This document shows positions 43,244 through 52,295 of a DNA stretch of 64,000 bases, piece by piece; within the stretch, counting starts at the first letter, position 1; every line of letters begins with the position of its first letter. The position numbers and the translations under genes are program-made. Source of the stretch: Pararhodobacter zhoushanensis (GTDB lineage: Bacteria; Pseudomonadota; Alphaproteobacteria; Rhodobacterales; Rhodobacteraceae); NCBI RefSeq assembly GCF_025949695.1, contig NZ_JAPDFL010000001.1:62001-126000 (forward strand), read 5' to 3'. The notes beneath the pieces are model-generated. The model saw only the letters and a list, made by a program, of their open reading frames with translations. It had not been told where the DNA came from and ran no database searches.

Positions 43244-44004
43244 GTCCCCAGATAGGCGCTGATGACATCGGGATGCGCCTGCACCTCGGCCGAGGTGCCC
43301 TGCGCCAGCACCCGCCCCTGCGCCATGCAGACCACGCGGTCGGCAACGGCGCTCACCAGCGACATGTCGTGTTCGATCATCACCACGGTGATGCCCAGAT
43401 CGGTGCGGATATCGTCGATCCAGAAGGCCAGATCGCGCGTTTCCTCAGGGTTCAGGCCCGAGGCGGGCTCGTCCAGAAACAGGATCTCGGGCTCGGAACA
43501 CAGCGCGCGGCCCAGTTCGACCACCTTGCGCACGCCGTAGGGCAGGCTGGCCACCCGCGCGTTGCGCCATGCCGACAGATCCAGAAATTCGATCACCGTT
43601 TCGACCTTGGCGCGGTGGTCTTCTTCACGCCGCGTCAGGCCCGGCGTGCGCAGCACCTGCTGCCACCACGCACCGGCCCCAAAGCGGTGACGGCCCAGCA
43701 GCAGGTTGTCCAGAACGCTGGCGGCATCGAACAGCTCGATGTTCTGGAACGTCCGCGCAATGCCCAGATGCGCGATCTTCGAGCGCGGCGCGCGGGCAAT
43801 GTCCTGCCCCTTGAACAGGATGCGGCCTTTGGTGGCCTCGAACACCCGCGTGACCAGATTGAGCATCGAGGTCTTGCCCGCCCCGTTCGGCCCGATCACC
43901 GCCAGCACCTCACCGGCGTTGACGCTGATCGACAGATCCGAGATCGCCGCCAACCCGCCGAAATGCAGCGCCACCTTGTCGAGTTCCAGCAAGGGTCCGG
44001 TCAT
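43240..44004 (-). CDS. livG: ABC transporter ATP-binding protein LivG-type
   Basis: A 254-aa ATPase. Walker A is GPNGAGKTSMLNLVT; LPYGVRKVVELGRAL replaces the usual LSGGQ signature, as is normal for LivG; Walker B is ILFLDEPASGLNPEET. TFQNIELFDAASVLDN is LivG-like. It is coupled to livM and livF by ATGA overlaps. Confidence 0.95.
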   Translation of the reverse strand: MTGPLLELDKVALHFGGLAAISDLSISVNAGEVLAVIGPNGAGKTSMLNLVTRVFEATKGRILFKGQDIARAPRSKIAHLGIARTFQNIELFDAASVLDNLLLGRHRFGAGAWWQQVLRTPGLTRREEDHRAKVETVIEFLDLSAWRNARVASLPYGVRKVVELGRALCSEPEILFLDEPASGLNPEETRDLAFWIDDIRTDLGITVVMIEHDMSLVSAVADRVVCMAQGRVLAQGTSAEVQAHPDVISAYLGT

Positions 44005-45077
44005 CGGCTGCGCTCCGATTTCATATAGGTTTTCTGACGGCGGAAGGTGTCGCGGCGGTAGAGCGGAAAGCTTTCAAACAGTGCGCGCAGCTTGAGCCAG
44101 CGACCGTTCAGCCCCATCGGTTCGAACAGCACGAACAGCGCCAGCACCAGACCGGCGACAAAGATCTCCAGCCCCGATTGCCGCGCCATCGCGTCGGGCA
44201 GCGCGGATTTCAGCAGCGCGACGCCCTTGGGCAGGAAGCTGATCAGCACCGCGCCAAGGATTGCCCCGCGCAGGCTGCCCATGCCGCCGATGACCACCAT
44301 CAGCACCAGATCCAGCGACAACAGCAGGGTGAAAGCGTCGGGCGTGAGGTAGCCGATGTGATGCGCCATCAGCGCGCCCGCCAGCCCGGTGATCCCGGCA
44401 GACAGGCCAAAGGCCCCGACCTTGACGCGCTTGACCTCGATGCCCAGCGCATAGGCCGCTGCCTCGGAATCGCGCACGCCGGTAAAGGCGCGACCAATGC
44501 CTGAGCGCATCAGATTGGCCAGTGCCAGCAGCACCAGAACGGCGATGAACAGGCAGACATAGTAGAAGTATTTCGGCGCCCCGACCGACACGCCAAGGAT
44601 ACGCGGCGTTTCCACCAGCATCCCCATGAACCCGCCGGTCACCCCGCGCCACAGGCCGATGACCTGCTCGACCACGATGGAAAACGCCAGCGTCACCATC
44701 GCCAGATACAGGCCCGACACCCGGATCGCGGGAATGCCCACCACCAGCCCAGCCCCGGCCGAGATCACCCCGGCCAGCGGCAGCGCCAGCACAAACGGCA
44801 CCCCCTGCGCCAGCAGCCACGCATGGGCATAGGCCCCGATGGCGACAAAGCTGGCATGGCCCAGACTGACCTGCCCGGTAAAGCCGGTCAGCGCCATCAG
44901 CCCCATCGCGGCGATGCACAGGATCAGTACATAGCCCAGCTCACCGATCAGATAGGTCGACGCAAACAGCGGCAGCGCCAGCAGAACCACGGCCAGCAAC
45001 CCGTAAGCCAGCCAGTCGGACGGGTGCCGCAGCAGCGCAAAGCCCTGCCGATAGCGTGTATGATAATCGAACCGCAT
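44001..45077 (-). CDS. livM: ABC transporter permease LivM-type
   Basis: A 358-aa polytopic inner-membrane permease with about nine transmembrane helices. The LivM signature ALTGFTGQVSLGHASFVAIGAYA and the later ITGLAGALMAHHIGYLTPDAF, VMVVIGGMGSLRGAILGAVLI are clear. It starts 3 bases after the livH stop and forms the channel with LivH. Confidence 0.95.
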   Translation of the reverse strand: MRFDYHTRYRQGFALLRHPSDWLAYGLLAVVLLALPLFASTYLIGELGYVLILCIAAMGLMALTGFTGQVSLGHASFVAIGAYAHAWLLAQGVPFVLALPLAGVISAGAGLVVGIPAIRVSGLYLAMVTLAFSIVVEQVIGLWRGVTGGFMGMLVETPRILGVSVGAPKYFYYVCLFIAVLVLLALANLMRSGIGRAFTGVRDSEAAAYALGIEVKRVKVGAFGLSAGITGLAGALMAHHIGYLTPDAFTLLLSLDLVLMVVIGGMGSLRGAILGAVLISFLPKGVALLKSALPDAMARQSGLEIFVAGLVLALFVLFEPMGLNGRWLKLRALFESFPLYRRDTFRRQKTYMKSERSR

Positions 45078-45080
45078 CGC

Positions 45081-45965
45081 TCAGACCCTCCGCCCATGTG
45101 CATCGCCCAACAGCCCGTTGGGCTTGAGGATCAACACCGCGATCAGCACCAGATAGGCCGCGATGTCCTTGAAACCGTCGGGCAGATAGACGCCCGCGTA
45201 TTGCTCGATCAGGCCGATCAGCACGCCGCCCAGCACCGCGCCCGGCAGGCTGCCGAAACCGCCCAGCACGATTGCCGCCAGCGCCTTCAATGTGATCAGC
45301 CACAGCGCGGTGTCGACCAGCGTGACCGGAGCCAGAAACATCCCGGCAATCGCCGCCGTCACCCCGGCCAGCGCCCAGACCAGCGAATTCAGCCGCTTGA
45401 CCCGCACGCCGTTCAGATGCGCGGCCAACTGGTTCTGGCTGGAGGCCTGCATCGCCACGCCCAGCCGGGTCTTGCGAAAGAACACCCACAGCAGCGCGGC
45501 GATGACAAAGACCACACCCATGATCACCAGCGACAGGTCGGCGATGGTGACGCCCAGCACCGTGGTCGATTGCCCCGACCACGGCGTGTCATAGCTTTGC
45601 GAATCCGTGCCAAAGCCCATCATCACCAGCCCGCGCAGCATGAAGGCCAGCGCGATGGTCAGCATGACCCCGGCGAATTGCGGCTGCCCGGCGATGCGGC
45701 GCACGATCACGGCGTCGATGCCGTAAGACACCACGCCGATGCCCAGCGCGACGATGGGCAGCACCAGCCAGAAAGGCAGGCCCGCGCCTTCGATCAGCGC
45801 CCAGGCCGAAAAGGCCGACAGCACCAGCAGGTCGCCATGGGCGAAGTTCAGCACCTCGGTTGCCTTGTGGATCAGCACGATCCCCAAGGCAACCAGCGCA
45901 TAGATCGCGCCCACGGCGATGCCGTTGACGGTCAGCTGCGCAAAGAGTTCCAGCGCGCTGCTCAT
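45081..45965 (-). CDS. livH: ABC transporter permease LivH-type
   Basis: A 294-aa permease with about eight transmembrane helices. It has NGIAVGAIYALVALGIVLIH, the ATEVLNFAHGDLLVLSAF loop, and LAAIVLGGFGSLPGAVLGGVLIG. The start MSSALELFAQL overlaps the stop of the tandem HxlR gene by four bases; a longer frame upstream lies inside that gene and is spurious. Confidence 0.95.
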   Translation of the reverse strand: MSSALELFAQLTVNGIAVGAIYALVALGIVLIHKATEVLNFAHGDLLVLSAFSAWALIEGAGLPFWLVLPIVALGIGVVSYGIDAVIVRRIAGQPQFAGVMLTIALAFMLRGLVMMGFGTDSQSYDTPWSGQSTTVLGVTIADLSLVIMGVVFVIAALLWVFFRKTRLGVAMQASSQNQLAAHLNGVRVKRLNSLVWALAGVTAAIAGMFLAPVTLVDTALWLITLKALAAIVLGGFGSLPGAVLGGVLIGLIEQYAGVYLPDGFKDIAAYLVLIAVLILKPNGLLGDAHGRRV

Positions 45966-46897
45966 GCGGTCTCTCCTGTCTCGAAACGCACGTCCCAGGC
46001 CTTGAGCCGGTCGTGGCAATGGCCGCAGGTCGCGCGGGGGATAAAGGCCTTGCCGCAGGCCTTGTGGCGCGGACGGATCGAGCTTTGCTCGTTGAAAAGA
46101 TGCTCGGACGACCACGTGCTGAGCAGCACGATATAGGGGAACAACCCCCGGCTGGCGGCGGTCAGCAGATAGACGCGGCGGCGACCATCCTCGCGGTCGG
46201 GTTCCACCGTCATCAGCCCCGCGTCGATCATCGCGGTCAGGCGGCGGCTGAGCAGCGGCGGGCTGATGCGCAGCACGTGGGCGATCTGGTCGAAGTGCCG
46301 ACAGCCAAGGATCAGCGCCGAAATGATCATCAGCGTCCAGCGGTCCATGCGCAGCGCCAGATTGGCCATCGCGCCGTCATTCACCGTCACCTTGGGCGTG
46401 CGCATCGGCGCTGCCGGGTCATGCGGCAGATGCGGGTTGGGTTTCAGGCCCAGATCCAGATCGCGCAGCGTGACCACTTCGCCGCAGGCCTCGCAGGTCA
46501 TTTGCGGCATGAAGCCATGGCCGCAGGTCTTGTGGACCAGCCGGGTCGGCAGCTCGATGCGGTTTTCCCCGAAACGCTGCTCCCAGTCCCAGGTCATCAA
46601 CGTCGCCTCGTAGATCGCCATGCCCTTGTGGGTCAGGTGATAGGCGAAACGCTCGGGCCGTTCCTGATACAGACGCGGGCGCAGCAGATCCATCTGGACC
46701 ATGGCTTTCAGCCGTTCCGACAGCGTGCGCCGGGGGATGCCCAGCTTGGTCTGGAAATCGTCGAAGCGTTTGACGCCCATGAAGGCGCCCATCAGGATCT
46801 GCATCGTCCAGCGGTCGCCGATCAGCTTGAGCGCATGGCTCAGCGTCGAAGTCAACAGCGCGTCGCGGATCAGATCGAGATCGGGCTGTTGGCTCAT
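45962..46897 (-). CDS. Tandem HxlR-type winged-helix regulator with two zinc-ribbon-like tails
   Basis: A 311-aa protein made of two repeats. Residues about 10-110 are an HxlR winged helix (LKLIGDRWTMQILMGAFMGV, GIPRRTLSERLKAMVQMDLL), followed by HKTCGHGFMPQMTCEACGEV. Residues about 175-265 repeat the winged helix in weaker form (MDRWTLMIISALILGCRHF, ISPPLLSRRLTAMIDAGLM), followed by HKACGKAFIPRATCGHCHDR. Each C-X(9)-C-X2-C cluster could bind a metal. Ordinary HxlR proteins are about 110-150 aa with one domain. It sits inside the operon, coupled at both ends, and is the likely local regulator. The effector is unknown. Confidence 0.85.
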   Translation of the reverse strand: MSQQPDLDLIRDALLTSTLSHALKLIGDRWTMQILMGAFMGVKRFDDFQTKLGIPRRTLSERLKAMVQMDLLRPRLYQERPERFAYHLTHKGMAIYEATLMTWDWEQRFGENRIELPTRLVHKTCGHGFMPQMTCEACGEVVTLRDLDLGLKPNPHLPHDPAAPMRTPKVTVNDGAMANLALRMDRWTLMIISALILGCRHFDQIAHVLRISPPLLSRRLTAMIDAGLMTVEPDREDGRRRVYLLTAASRGLFPYIVLLSTWSSEHLFNEQSSIRPRHKACGKAFIPRATCGHCHDRLKAWDVRFETGETA

Positions 46898-48071
46898 GCG
46901 ATGCGCTCGATGATCAGGGCCGAGGCGAGGCCTGCCGCGCCACAGGCCGCGATCAGCGCGCGCTTTTCGCCTCGGCGTTCCAGCGCGTCCAGCGCGGTGC
47001 CGATCAGCGCGGCCCCGGTCGAGCCCATCGCATGCCCCAGCGCAATCGCGCCGCCGTTAACGTTGAGCCGGTCCAGCGGCACGTCCATATGGCGGGCGAA
47101 ATGCAGGGCGAGGGCGGCGAAGCTTTCGTTGACCTCAAAAAGATCGATGTCGTCAGCGGTGAGACCCGCTTTCGCCAGTGCCGCCTGCGCGGCCTCGACC
47201 GAGCCGGTCAGCGCCAGCACCCGGTCCACCGACAACTCAGCCACCGCGAGAATGCGCGCGCGGGGTTTCAGCCCGGCGCGCTCAGCCGCCGCCGCAGTTC
47301 CCAGCAGCACCGCCGACGCCCCGTCGGCCATCGCCGGCGAGTTGCCCGCGTGGTGAACATGCTCGATCCGGACCAGCCCGGTATGCGCCATGATCGCCGC
47401 ATCCAGCCCGTATTTTTCGCCCATCTCGGCAAAGGCAGGGGCCAGCGCGGCCAGCCCCTCGGCGCTGGTTCCGGCGCGCGGGGTTTCGTCGGCGGTCACC
47501 TCGCCAACCGGCACCAGCGAGGCAAAGGCCCCGCTCTCACGCGCCGCCACCGCCCGGCGCTGGCTTTCCGCCGCGAAGGCGTCGCAGTCGGCGCGGGAAA
47601 ACCCCTCGGCCGTCGCCACAGCATCGGCACTGATGCCAATCGGGATCAGCCCGGCAGCCTTCTGGAAGTCGAAATCATGGGTCAGCGCGCCCTTGTCCGA
47701 GGCCATCGGCACCCGCGACATGCTCTCGACCCCGCCGCCAATCGCCAGCCCGTCCGCCGCCTGCGCGCGCAGCGCGGCCAGCCCGACAGCGGTAATCCCG
47801 CTGGCGCAATAACGGTTGATGGTCAGGCCCGGCACCGCGTCAGGATAGCCCGCCGCGATCAGCCCCAGCTTGCCGATGTTGGCCCCCTGCTCGGCGGTCT
47901 GCGTGACGCAGCCAAAGATCGCATCGGCCAGCGGGTGATGCCCGTGCCGATCAGCCAGCGCCCGCAAGGGCGCGGCCAGCAGATCCACCGGCTTCACGCT
48001 ATGCAGAGCGCCCTTTGCATTCCCCGCCCGCGCGGCGTACGCAGCGCGTCGATGATGACGATTTCGGTCAT
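46894..48071 (-). pseudogene. Acetyl-CoA acyltransferase (thiolase), frameshifted near the N-terminus
   Basis: About 392 aa in the corrected frame. The start MTEIVIIDALRTPRGRG is in one frame and NAKGALHSVKPVDLLAAPL onward in another. One extra C in the CCCC at 48022-48025 (plus strand) joins them exactly. The rest is an intact thiolase: INRYCASGITAVGLAALRAQ (nucleophile Cys), VNESFAALALHF, NVNGGAIALGHAMGSTGAAL and a C-terminal CGAAGLAS in place of the usual CGGGMG. It probably carries out CoA-dependent thiolysis. It is coupled to the HxlR gene downstream. A sequencing error is likely, because its operon neighbours are mostly intact. Confidence 0.85.
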
Positions 48072-48100
48072 CGTGTCCCCCTTCGGTCTGGTCCGGCCTC

Positions 48101-49309
48101 TTACTGGGCCTCGACCACAAAACTCACGACGGTCCCGAAAGAGCCGCCAATATTCAACGTCTGCATCCGCTGCGCGCCTTCGATCTGCAGGTCGCCCGCC
48201 TGCCCCAGCACCTGCCGCGCCGCGTCGCGCAGCATGCGCGTGCCGGTCGCACCGACCGGATGCCCGCAGCCGATCAACCCGCCGGACATGTTCACCGGGC
48301 AGCGCCCGCCATGCTCGATGGTGCCATCCTCGACCGCCTGCCAGCTTTGGCCGGGCGCGGTCAGGCCCAGATGGTCGATGGCGATGTATTCGGTGGTGGT
48401 GAAACAATCGTGCGTCTCAACCCCGCTGACCGCCTCGATCCCGCCAATCCCGGCGCGTTTCCACGCATCCTCGATCGTCTGGCGCACATGCGGGAAGACA
48501 TACGCGCCGCTGCGTTCCAGCTTGTCGCGGAACCGCAGACCTGCGTTGTGATGCCCCCAGCCTGCGATCTTCGCCGCGCGCTTGCCGGTGCGGCGCGACC
48601 ACTCGGCAGCGAAGGCAGGCGAGGCCAGCACCAGCGAGGCCGCGCCATCGGTGATCTGCCCGCAATCCTGCCGACGCGTGCCCGGCTCGATCACCGGATT
48701 GGCGAAGTCGTCATCGGTGAAGCTGAGATCGGTGAATTCCCAGCCGCGCGTCTGCGCCAGCGGGTTCTTTCGGGCATTCGCGTAATTTAGTTCCGCGATG
48801 CGGTTCAGATATTTGCGATCCAGCCCATAGCGCCGGTCATATTCCTGCGCGGCCAGCCCAAACACCGCGGGCCACAGGAATTTGCAGTCGATATCCTCAC
48901 GCCCCAGCCAGCCCGCGGCGTTCTGGTTGACCGAGGCGACATCGCCCTTGGTGTTCTTGAATTCCTCGGCCCCGACCACCAGCACGCAGTCATACCGCCC
49001 CGCCTCGATCTCGGCCATCGCGGTCAGCACGGCCAGCGAGGACGACGCACAAGCCCCCTCATGCCGCATCGCGGGCACGCCCCACAGTTCCGGCACCACC
49101 TGCGCGACCATGGCGCCCAGATGCGCCTGCCCGCGCTGCATCTCGCCGAAGGCATTGCCGACATGGATGCTGGCGATCTGGCCGGCATCGACCTGCGCAT
49201 CTTCCAGCGCATCCAGAACGGATGCGCGGATCATGTCCGACAGATCCAGCCCTTCCCGCGACCAGGCGCGGGCGAAATCGCTTTGCGAACTGCCTAAGAT
49301 ATAGGTCAT
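48101..49309 (-). CDS. SCP-x-type thiolase / acetyl-CoA acetyltransferase
   Basis: A 402-aa thiolase-like protein of the SCP-x group. The nucleophile is in MRHEGACASSSLAVLTAMAE; SGVETHDCFTTTEYIAIDHL and GGLIGCGHPVGATGTRMLRD are the other conserved blocks. The C-terminus IGGSFGTVVSFVVE is SCP-x-like. It differs strongly from the adjacent thiolase, so the two act on different acyl chains or steps. SCP-x thiolases often process branched or cyclic side chains. The ATG fits an ATGA overlap with the frame-corrected NMO gene upstream. Confidence 0.9.
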   Translation of the reverse strand: MTYILGSSQSDFARAWSREGLDLSDMIRASVLDALEDAQVDAGQIASIHVGNAFGEMQRGQAHLGAMVAQVVPELWGVPAMRHEGACASSSLAVLTAMAEIEAGRYDCVLVVGAEEFKNTKGDVASVNQNAAGWLGREDIDCKFLWPAVFGLAAQEYDRRYGLDRKYLNRIAELNYANARKNPLAQTRGWEFTDLSFTDDDFANPVIEPGTRRQDCGQITDGAASLVLASPAFAAEWSRRTGKRAAKIAGWGHHNAGLRFRDKLERSGAYVFPHVRQTIEDAWKRAGIGGIEAVSGVETHDCFTTTEYIAIDHLGLTAPGQSWQAVEDGTIEHGGRCPVNMSGGLIGCGHPVGATGTRMLRDAARQVLGQAGDLQIEGAQRMQTLNIGGSFGTVVSFVVEAQ

Positions 49310-50222
49310 GCCACCCCCGCCCCAGCCGCACCACGGCAGCGTCAAACTCGCCCGCCAGACGCGCGACAATGGCCGCGACCGGCTCGGTTGCCGTCACCGC
49401 GCCCACGCCCTGCCCCGCCGCCCAGACATCCGCCCAGCGCTTGCCCTTGAAGCTCTGATTGCTGTCATAGGCGCGGTTGGGGGCGTCCGGCATGGCGTCA
49501 GGGTCCAGCCCGTTGGCGCGCAAGGACGGCTTCAGCCAGCTGGCGGGCGTGCCGGTGATCCCGGCACTGACCAGCAGATCTTCGATCTGCGCGGCGACCA
49601 CCATGTCCTTGTACGCCTCGGGCGCCATGCTCTCGCTGGCCGCGATGAACGAGGTGCCCATGTAGACGTAATCCGCCCCCGCCGCGACGGCTCCGGCAAC
49701 ACCCCAGCCATCGCTGATGCCGCCGCCGACGATGACGATCCCGTCAAAGAACGACCGCACCGCGCTGACAAAGGCAAAGGGCGACAGCGTGCCGGTATGC
49801 CCGCCCGCGCCGGCACAGATGCAGGCCAGCCCGTCCGCCCCGGCCTCGACCGCCTTGCGCGCCAGCTTCACGGTGGTCACATCGGCGATGACCTTGCCGC
49901 CGTAAGCATGCACCGTCTCGATCGCCGGTTTGGGCGAGCCGAGCGCGGTCACCACGAAGGGCGGCTTGTGCTTGGCGATCATCTCCAGATCCTGCGGCAG
50001 GCGGGCGTTGGTGGAATGCGTCACCAGATTGGCGCACCACGGCGCATCGCCCACTTCGGCGGTGATCCGGGTCATCCAGTCATCCAGCTGCTCTTGCGTG
50101 CGGGCGTTGGGGGTCGGAAACGCACCGACGATCCCCGCCTTGCAGGCCGCGATCACCAGATCAGGGCCCGAGATCAGGAACATCGGCGCGGCAAAGACCG
50201 GCAGGCGCAGGGTATCAGGCAT
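49059..50222 (-). CDS. Nitronate monooxygenase-like FMN protein, C-terminus probably shifted
   Basis: FMN TIM-barrel of the 2-nitropropane dioxygenase/NMO family. It has RLPVFAAPMFLISGPDLVIA, VTALGSPKPAIETVHAYGGK, ICAGAGGHTGTLSPFAFV (catalytic His in AGGHTG) and GIVIVGGGISDGWGVAGAVA with FMN-phosphate-binding AAGADYVYMGTSF. As written it runs to 49059, overlapping the thiolase by 250 bases with Arg-rich junk. One more C in the CCCCC at 49311-49317 gives RLGRGVA and a stop at 49306, with a normal ATGA overlap; true length is then about 305 aa. Family members oxidise nitronates or act as FMN-dependent enoyl reductases. Its role here is unknown. Confidence 0.85.
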   Translation of the reverse strand: MPDTLRLPVFAAPMFLISGPDLVIAACKAGIVGAFPTPNARTQEQLDDWMTRITAEVGDAPWCANLVTHSTNARLPQDLEMIAKHKPPFVVTALGSPKPAIETVHAYGGKVIADVTTVKLARKAVEAGADGLACICAGAGGHTGTLSPFAFVSAVRSFFDGIVIVGGGISDGWGVAGAVAAGADYVYMGTSFIAASESMAPEAYKDMVVAAQIEDLLVSAGITGTPASWLKPSLRANGLDPDAMPDAPNRAYDSNQSFKGKRWADVWAAGQGVGAVTATEPVAAIVARLAGEFDAAVVRLGRGWHDLYLRQFAKRFRPRLVAGRAGSVGHDPRIRSGCAGRCAGRCRPDRQHPCRQCLRRDAARAGASGRHGRAGGAGTVGRARDAA

Positions 50223-51888
50223 CATTCCTCACGGGTCGTCTGGATTGCGTCACGGCAAAGCGCGGGGCGACGAAACCGAGCGTGGTCAGCGTCGCATTGC
50301 CCGCGCCGTTCAGGCCGGTGACGTGGTAATCGCTGTAGGCAGCGGCAAAATTGAGCGGCATCGCACCGGTCAGGTTGATGGTCAGCTGGGCACCGGCCTG
50401 GGCATAGGCATCCTCGGCCCGCGTGATGAAAGCCTCGTCGCGGGCATAGAGGAAACCGGTGATCCCGCCATTGTTGCGGGCGTCCGTGGTGGCTTGGGCC
50501 AGCGCATCCTCAGCACTGTCGCAGTCGATCACAAAGCCAATGGGACCAAAGCGTTCCTCGGCGTAAAGGTCGCGCGCGTCCTTGCCCAGTTGCACCAGCA
50601 GCGGCGTCGCGGTGCGGGCCTTGGGGAAATCGAGGTGCGGATAGGCGCGGCTGTCGAGCAGCACGCGGCCCCGCGACTGGGCCTGTTCGCGCACCCACCC
50701 AATCAGCCCCAGCGTCGGTTCGGCCTGCACGGTGGCAAGGATCATCGACGCCTTGCGCGGGTCTTGCGTCAGGGCGGCGATGGCATCGGCCAGCTTCTGC
50801 GCCACGACGTCGCGCGGCACCGGGCCTGCGGGCGTGTCGATGACCGGCGGCAGATAGACGTTCTGCGGGCTGGTGCACATCTGCGCCGAGAACATGCACA
50901 TCGTGGTGGCCAGCGCGCGGATCGCGGCGTCCAGATCCTCGGCTCCGGCCAGCACGACCGTGTTGCAACCCGAGGTTTCGGTGAACGCCAGCGCCGGGTG
51001 TGCGTTGGCCTCGACCCAGTGCCCAAAGCGCGCCGAGCCGGTGAAATCGACAATCGCGCACGCGGGGTGCTTGATCAGCACCTTGCCCAGGGGCGCGGCG
51101 ACCGTATCCAGACAGAGCGTCACCAGATTGGGATCGAACCCCTGCTCGGCCAGCAGCGCACGAAACACCCGCACGGTCAGCGCCATCGGCAGCACGCTGG
51201 CCGGGTGCGGCTTGAGGATCACCGCGTTGCCGGTGGCGAGGCTGGCCAGCATCGACGGCCAGGCGTTCCACGTCGCAAAGCTGGCGCAGGTGAAGCACAC
51301 CGCCACACCGCGCGGGATCAGGCGGTAGGTTTTCTCCAGCGCGATCTCGGACGGCCCGAACCGCCGCGCCCAGCGCGCGCTGGGGGCCACGGCGCGCATC
51401 GCCTGCTCGGCATAGACCAGCGCCTCGATCCCGCGATCGAGCGCGTTCACGCCGGACCCGGCATAGGCCATGTTATAGCTCTGCCCGGCCGTGTGCATGA
51501 CCGCGTTGACCAGCGTGAACAGATGGTCACGGTAGAGGCGGTCCAGCCCTTCCATCAACAGCATCAGCCGGGTGTCGATATCAGCGGCAGCCCAAGACGG
51601 GATCGCGGCCTTGGCGGCGGCGAACAGCGTATCGGGGTCGGCCTGCGGATAGGTGATGCCCAAGGGCGCTTGGGTGTAGGGCGAGATTTCCTCGCCCACC
51701 CAGCCGGTCACACCCGGCAGATCCAGCGCAAAGGGCTGGCCCAGCAGCGCCTCGAACGCGGCCAGCCCGGCGGGGGCGGCGATATCGGCATCGGGGTAAA
51801 GCTTTGGCATCTCAGGGAAAGGCGACCAGCATTCGCGGCTGGCGCAGGCAGCTTGCGCGCGCTCAAAGGTCTTTGCATGGTCAAACAT
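50215..51888 (-). CDS. paaN: PaaN-type aldehyde dehydrogenase (phenylacetate degradation protein-like)
   Basis: A 557-aa aldehyde dehydrogenase-like protein of the PaaN family, which lacks the MaoC hydratase half of PaaZ. Visible blocks are LIPRGVAVCFTCASFATWNA, LKPHPASVLPMALTVRVFRA, IVDFTGSARFGHWVEANAHP, FTETSGCNTVVLAG (general base Glu) and MCMFSAQMCTSPQNVYLP with the catalytic Cys. The ATG at 51888 has GGAGG upstream and overlaps the lipocalin gene stop by one base; an ATG four codons earlier lacks a spaced ribosome site. It probably oxidises the aldehyde released by the cleavage oxygenases, though PaaN is usually linked to phenylacetyl-CoA ring opening. Confidence 0.88.
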   Translation of the reverse strand: MFDHAKTFERAQAACASRECWSPFPEMPKLYPDADIAAPAGLAAFEALLGQPFALDLPGVTGWVGEEISPYTQAPLGITYPQADPDTLFAAAKAAIPSWAAADIDTRLMLLMEGLDRLYRDHLFTLVNAVMHTAGQSYNMAYAGSGVNALDRGIEALVYAEQAMRAVAPSARWARRFGPSEIALEKTYRLIPRGVAVCFTCASFATWNAWPSMLASLATGNAVILKPHPASVLPMALTVRVFRALLAEQGFDPNLVTLCLDTVAAPLGKVLIKHPACAIVDFTGSARFGHWVEANAHPALAFTETSGCNTVVLAGAEDLDAAIRALATTMCMFSAQMCTSPQNVYLPPVIDTPAGPVPRDVVAQKLADAIAALTQDPRKASMILATVQAEPTLGLIGWVREQAQSRGRVLLDSRAYPHLDFPKARTATPLLVQLGKDARDLYAEERFGPIGFVIDCDSAEDALAQATTDARNNGGITGFLYARDEAFITRAEDAYAQAGAQLTINLTGAMPLNFAAAYSDYHVTGLNGAGNATLTTLGFVAPRFAVTQSRRPVRNDA

Positions 51889-52295
51889 CAGCGCCTCCAC
51901 CGCAGCCGATGATGGCGCGGGCCTTCCTGTGCAGAGAGCGTCAGGCGGTCGCCCTGCAAATCAACGTTGCGGACCTGTTCCGAGCCGACGAAATCGGGGT
52001 TCAGGCTGTGGGTCACCGAATGGATCACCACGGTTTGCCCGTCGCGTTCCTCGATCCGCCACGTCCCGGCGTAGTGAAAATAGCTCTCGAACGCGGCCAG
52101 CCGTTCGGCGTCAGGCGCCTTGCGCGGGTTGCCGGTGCTCCAGCGCGGACGATCCGCCCGTGCGATGCACGCCGCCATCCCACCGTCAGCGGTATAGTGA
52201 ATGAGACCCGTGGCGTCGGGGCCAAAGGGATGGGCAACGCGCCCATCCCCTGACTCGATTTCCCAACCCAGCAGTTTCCACGTTCCTTCCAGCAT
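51888..52295 (-). CDS. Lipocalin-like domain protein
   Basis: A 135-aa single-domain beta-barrel protein of the lipocalin-5-like family. It starts MLEGTWKLLGWEIESGDGRV (the G-X-W motif of lipocalins) and has GLIHYTADGGMAACIARADR and FHYAGTWRIEERDGQTVVIH. No signal peptide, so it is cytoplasmic. The start overlaps the upstream oxygenase stop (ATGA) and its end abuts paaN. Its place between a cleavage oxygenase and an aldehyde dehydrogenase suggests binding of a hydrophobic substrate or product; this is inference. Confidence 0.8.
   Translation of the reverse strand: MLEGTWKLLGWEIESGDGRVAHPFGPDATGLIHYTADGGMAACIARADRPRWSTGNPRKAPDAERLAAFESYFHYAGTWRIEERDGQTVVIHSVTHSLNPDFVGSEQVRNVDLQGDRLTLSAQEGPRHHRLRWRR

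Noticed and set aside
46894..48120. 408-aa thiolase starting MWSRPSKRPDQTEGG
   Set aside because: The first 30 residues are out-of-frame noise. The true start MTEIVIIDALRTPRGRG is in another frame and joins by one base at the CCCC run.
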